NCBI RefSeq assembly: GCF_049675895.1
Contig: NZ_CP183834.1
Coordinates: forward strand, 682,001 to 746,000
From: Ampullimonas aquatilis
GTDB taxonomy: Bacteria; Pseudomonadota; Gammaproteobacteria; Burkholderiales; Burkholderiaceae_D
Reading direction: 5' to 3'
Length of the DNA: 64,000 nt
The position numbers and the translations under genes are program-made. Positions 61,666 through 64,000 of this stretch are shown piece after piece (positions within the stretch are counted from its first letter, which is position 1; each line of letters opens with the position of its first letter). The notes beneath the pieces are model-generated. The model saw only the letters and a program-made list of their open reading frames with translations, had not been told where the DNA came from and made no database searches.

Positions 61666-61743
61666 ATGGAGTATCATTAATAAATAGCCGATTAAGTGCT
61701 TATATATTGGTTAAAAATAAATACACTACAGGAGTATATTTTG
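61666..61743 (+). repeat. Dispersed ~80-bp AT-rich repeat, copy 6
   Basis: Begins ATGGAGTATCATTAATAAAT, continues GATTAAGTGCTTATATATTGG and ends AATACACTACAGGAGTATAT. Alignment with copy 2 is strong over the whole length. It lies between the Kef partner gene and the first ~270-bp inverted repeat. Confidence 0.75.
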
Positions 61744-61788
61744 GCTGAATAAAACCTTGTCACCACCAAGACATCAAAAGTTTAAAGT

Positions 61789-62062
61789 AAAACCGTTTTA
61801 AACCGCCAAGACGCCAAGGACTCGCAGAAAGGGCAAAACCTTTTTTCACCACAAAGACACAAAGAGCATTAAGAGAAATTCTTAGCCTGACACTAGCTGA
61901 TCCTGCAGTCTGGAGACGGCGTATGGTCTTTATGCGCACTTTATTCCTGTGCCAGGAAAGCACTGTTCAAACAATGTGTTGCTTCGTGTCTTCGTGGTAA
62001 ATGTTTTGACCTGTAAGTTTTTCCTTCGCGATCTTGGCGTTTTGGCGGTTTAAAACGGTTTT
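61789..62062 (+). repeat. Inverted-repeat element R1 flanking the cupredoxin/phosphoesterase cassette
   Basis: About 274 bp with its own terminal inverted repeats (AAAACCGTTTTAAACCGCC ... GGCGGTTTAAAACGGTTTT). Inside are CGCCAAGACGCCAAGG, CACCACAAAGACACAAAG and a conserved core with CTGCAGTCTGG and the hairpin TTCCTG-TGC-CAGGAA (61944-61958). R2 at 63413-63682 is the same element in reverse orientation; by eye roughly four of five positions agree, with the core closest. The rest of the 61509-62089 gap holds repeat copy 6 and the Kef promoter area; I see no gene. Confidence 0.8.
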
Positions 62063-62089
62063 TCCTGAATTTCCTTCAAATTTTAAATA

Positions 62090-62479
62090 TCAGGCCGCCT
62101 CCACTATCAATACGCCACTCATTTCTTCATGGCCGTCGCCACAAAAATTGTCGCAGGAAAATGGAAAACTGCCGATCTTGCTGGGCATGAGTTTGACGCG
62201 TACTGCCTTGCCCGGTGTCAAGTCGGCGCGCAAACCATAGCCAGGCAAATTAAAGCCATGCACAAAGTCGAGTGACTTGAATTCCAGAATTACCGGTTCG
62301 TTTTGTTTGACAGTGATCATGTGTGGCACATATTCAAATTTCCTTGCGGTGATGCTGATGACGCGCTCCGGCGTTTGCGCATGGGCGCGCAAGGTCAGTA
62401 AGGTGCCGCTGCCCAGCAATAAGCCAAGGTCACCCAGGCGTTGTAGCGTTTGTCGCCTAGTGAAAGTCATGCGCTTCAT
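62090..62479 (-). CDS. Tat-exported CuA-type cupredoxin
   Basis: A 129-residue periplasmic copper protein. A twin-arginine signal TFTRRQTLQRLG leads to cleavage near AHA-Q. The ligand pattern C-DNF-C-GDG-H-EE-M (about residues 108-119) matches the binuclear CuA site of cytochrome oxidase subunit II (C-x3-C-x3-H-x2-M), with a further His in DFVHGFNLPGYG. It has no membrane anchor. Its start overlaps the metallophosphoesterase stop by 4 nt. Confidence 0.85.
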   Translation of the reverse strand: MKRMTFTRRQTLQRLGDLGLLLGSGTLLTLRAHAQTPERVISITARKFEYVPHMITVKQNEPVILEFKSLDFVHGFNLPGYGLRADLTPGKAVRVKLMPSKIGSFPFSCDNFCGDGHEEMSGVLIVEAA

Positions 62480-63381
62480 ACGACCCCCTTGTTCATGGGG
62501 ATTTCCGTCACGTCAAAACTGTATTTGCCTGCATCGGCTTCAATCTCGCGAAAGCCAAGACCTTTGAGCGGTGCGTTGGCATCCCAGGGCAGTGGGCTGC
62601 GTTTTTCCTGCGAGCCGGGGGCGGGCAATGGGAAGATCAATGAGCGGGCTGAGTGGTGCGCAATATGGCCAGTCATCTGATGATGTTCCTGATGAATGTG
62701 ACCATAAAATACCGTAACATGCTCATAAGGCATGAGCATATCAATGGCTTTTGCGCCATCACGGGTGGCCCAGTCCCACGCCGGAGCCAGATCAAACAGG
62801 GGGCGATGCGTGAAGACCACAATCGGTGCCTGCTTGCCTTGCTTGGATAAATCGGTTTGCAGCCAGGCCAGTTGTTCATCACCAATCACCGCACCCGAGT
62901 CGGACACATTGTCGAGCACAATGAAGTGAATGCCGCCGTGATCAAAACTATAGAAAGTCTCGCCAAAAAATTCTTTGTAGGCAGCACCGCTATCCAATGA
63001 AGCATCGTGTTCACCGGGCATAAAGCGCACAGTTTTTACTTTAAGCTCGCTCACGATGTCCTTGAATTCTTTCAGGCGACGACGCCGCTCGGCCGGGTCA
63101 TCGGTGGTGTGGGTCAGATCGCCGGTAAACATGATGAACTCCGGTGGATCCTTGAGTTCATTGACAGCCGCCACCGCCTTTTGCAGCGTGGTGGCACTTT
63201 CCGGGTTGGCCGCCCCTTTGTAGCCCCAATGGGTATCAGACATCTGCACAAAGTAAAAATCTTTGTTGCTGTACTTTTTGCCAGACTTGCTGGCAGCCGC
63301 GCTGACACCAGGCAGGGCTGAGGCAAAAACGGCACCGGCACCCAGTGCCGACATGCGTAAAAATGTGCGACGATCAGACAT
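62476..63381 (-). CDS. Tat-exported metallophosphoesterase
   Basis: A 301-residue calcineurin-like phosphoesterase with a twin-arginine signal (SDRRTFLRMSALGAG, cleavage near VSA-A). Metal-binding motifs are QMSDTHWG, FTGDLTHTTDD, FMPGEHDASL (the usual GNHD is GEHD here), VVFTHRPLFD and FYGHIHQEHHQM. Substrate unknown; periplasmic phosphatase or phosphodiesterase. Lies between cupredoxin and cytochrome c genes, suggesting a redox-linked role, but that is inference. Confidence 0.88.
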   Translation of the reverse strand: MSDRRTFLRMSALGAGAVFASALPGVSAAASKSGKKYSNKDFYFVQMSDTHWGYKGAANPESATTLQKAVAAVNELKDPPEFIMFTGDLTHTTDDPAERRRRLKEFKDIVSELKVKTVRFMPGEHDASLDSGAAYKEFFGETFYSFDHGGIHFIVLDNVSDSGAVIGDEQLAWLQTDLSKQGKQAPIVVFTHRPLFDLAPAWDWATRDGAKAIDMLMPYEHVTVFYGHIHQEHHQMTGHIAHHSARSLIFPLPAPGSQEKRSPLPWDANAPLKGLGFREIEADAGKYSFDVTEIPMNKGVV

Positions 63382-63412
63382 GGTATTTCCTTTCGTTAGA
63401 GTGAATGAATTC

Positions 63413-63682
63413 TTTTAAACTGCCAAGACGCCAAGTGCACGGAGAAAACCTTGCAGGTCAAAAGCGGTTGCCACAATGACACAAAGGGCACGAAGCAACA
63501 CCTTGTTTGAACAGCGCTTTCCTGGCACAGGAATAAAGTGCGCATAAAGACCATGCGCCGTCGCCAGACTGCAGGATCGGCATAGTGTCAGGTTAAGAAT
63601 TTTTCTTGGTGCGTTTTGTGTCTTTGTGGTGAAAAAAGGTTTTGCCCTTCCTCTGCGTCCTTGGCGTCTTGGCGGTTAAAAC
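63413..63682 (-). repeat. Inverted-repeat element R2, reverse-oriented copy of R1
   Basis: Reading the minus strand from 63682 gives AACCGCCAAGACGCCAAGG, GGGCAAAACCTTTTTTCACC, the core CCTGCAGTCTGG and ATGGTCTTTATGCGCACTTT, then CACTTGGCGTCTTGGCAG, matching R1 in order. Its own ends are inverted as well. It occupies nearly all of the 63382-63728 gap between the metallophosphoesterase and cytochrome c genes; no gene is seen there. Confidence 0.8.
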
Positions 63683-63728
63683 GCTGTTACTTTGAGTCCT
63701 TTGTCTATTTGTGGTGAATGTTCAAATC

Positions 63729-64000
63729 TTATTTACCGGTCAGCGTTTGCAGGTACGCAATCAGGTCGGCGCGATCTTTGGCATCGGGGACTTGCACGCC
63801 CATCTTTTGGCCGGGTAGATATTTTTCGGGGTCGGCCAGCCAGATATCGAGGGTCTTGGCGCTCCAGATCACGTCGGCGTTTTTGAGTGCATTGGAATAT
63901 TTGAAGCCGCTGACGCCGCCCGCCTTGCGGCCAAACACGCCGCGATGCATGGGGCCGATGCCGTTGTATTCAACTGAATGACAGGCCTGACAATATTGGC
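63729..64000 (-). CDS. Class I cytochrome c (5' end outside window)
   Basis: The visible 89 codons begin outside the window and contain the heme motif CQACH (near 63984-63998), HSVEYNGIGPMHRGVFGRKA, SGFKYSNALKNADVIW and a distal methionine in LPGQKMGVQVPDAKDRADLI, typical of small monoheme cytochromes c (c2/c550 type). It likely transfers electrons in the periplasm. It is on the same strand as the phosphoesterase and cupredoxin genes, separated from them by repeat R2. Confidence 0.88.
   Translation of the reverse strand, partial: QYCQACHSVEYNGIGPMHRGVFGRKAGGVSGFKYSNALKNADVIWSAKTLDIWLADPEKYLPGQKMGVQVPDAKDRADLIAYLQTLTGK

Overview
The window looks like chromosomal DNA of a betaproteobacterium, most likely Burkholderiales and perhaps close to Oxalobacteraceae/Undibacterium. 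That is inferred from gene order (rne-rluC-HAD-Rieske-S49 peptidase; maf/yceD-rpmF-plsX-fabHDG-acpP-fabF-rpoE-rseAB-mucD-grx-lepA-lepB-rnc-era-recO-pdxJ-acpS-nagZ), from the complete cbb3 oxidase cluster and from a roughly balanced base composition. No database search was possible. Coding density is high, and I see no rRNA, tRNA, CRISPR array, prophage or transposase gene.

Layout. 1-3.5 kb: a truncated FMN-binding glutamate synthase-like gene, an outer-membrane-type protein, and a nudJ-like/mnmA pair. 3.6-6.7 kb: three-gene proton-translocating transhydrogenase (pntAA-pntAB-pntB) with a clear terminator. 7.7-19.4 kb: low-oxygen respiration block, ccoI-ccoS-ccoNOQP-ccoG-ccoH plus a small membrane protein, then divergent fnr and hemN and a TauE/SafE-like protein. 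FNR-type boxes precede ccoN and hemN, so regulator and targets sit together. 19.4-22.4 kb: molybdenum cofactor genes moaA-mobA-moeA. 22.7-32 kb: RNase E (rne) with a very long leader, divergent from rluC and a run of housekeeping genes. 31.4-38 kb: yceD-rpmF-plsX and fatty acid synthesis. 38.2-42.2 kb: the sigma-E envelope stress operon. 42.2-51.5 kb: translation, secretion, RNA processing and cofactor genes ending in nagZ. 52.7-56.2 kb: a phosphate-starvation locus where a PEP-CTERM-like surface protein, alkaline phosphatase PhoA and a His-rich exported protein follow a Pho-box array. 56.3-61.5 kb: uracil-DNA glycosylase, WYL regulator, VOC, EVE and ABM-like proteins, and a Kef-type antiporter with its quinone reductase-like partner. 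61.8-64 kb: a Tat-exported CuA-type cupredoxin and a Tat-exported metallophosphoesterase bracketed by inverted ~270-bp repeats, then a truncated cytochrome c gene.

The most unusual signals are not genes. (1) A dispersed AT-rich repeat of ~80 bp occurs about every 10 kb in intergenic positions; its 3' hairpin keeps pairing while the bases change between copies. (2) Two three-unit Pho-box arrays with exact 11-bp periodicity lie upstream of the PEP-CTERM/phoA operon and, unexpectedly, upstream of nagZ. (3) Inverted ~270-bp repeats with conserved cores flank the cupredoxin/phosphoesterase cassette. (4) The FNR-controlled hemN promoter appears to give a leaderless message, and rne appears to have a leader of about 770 nt.
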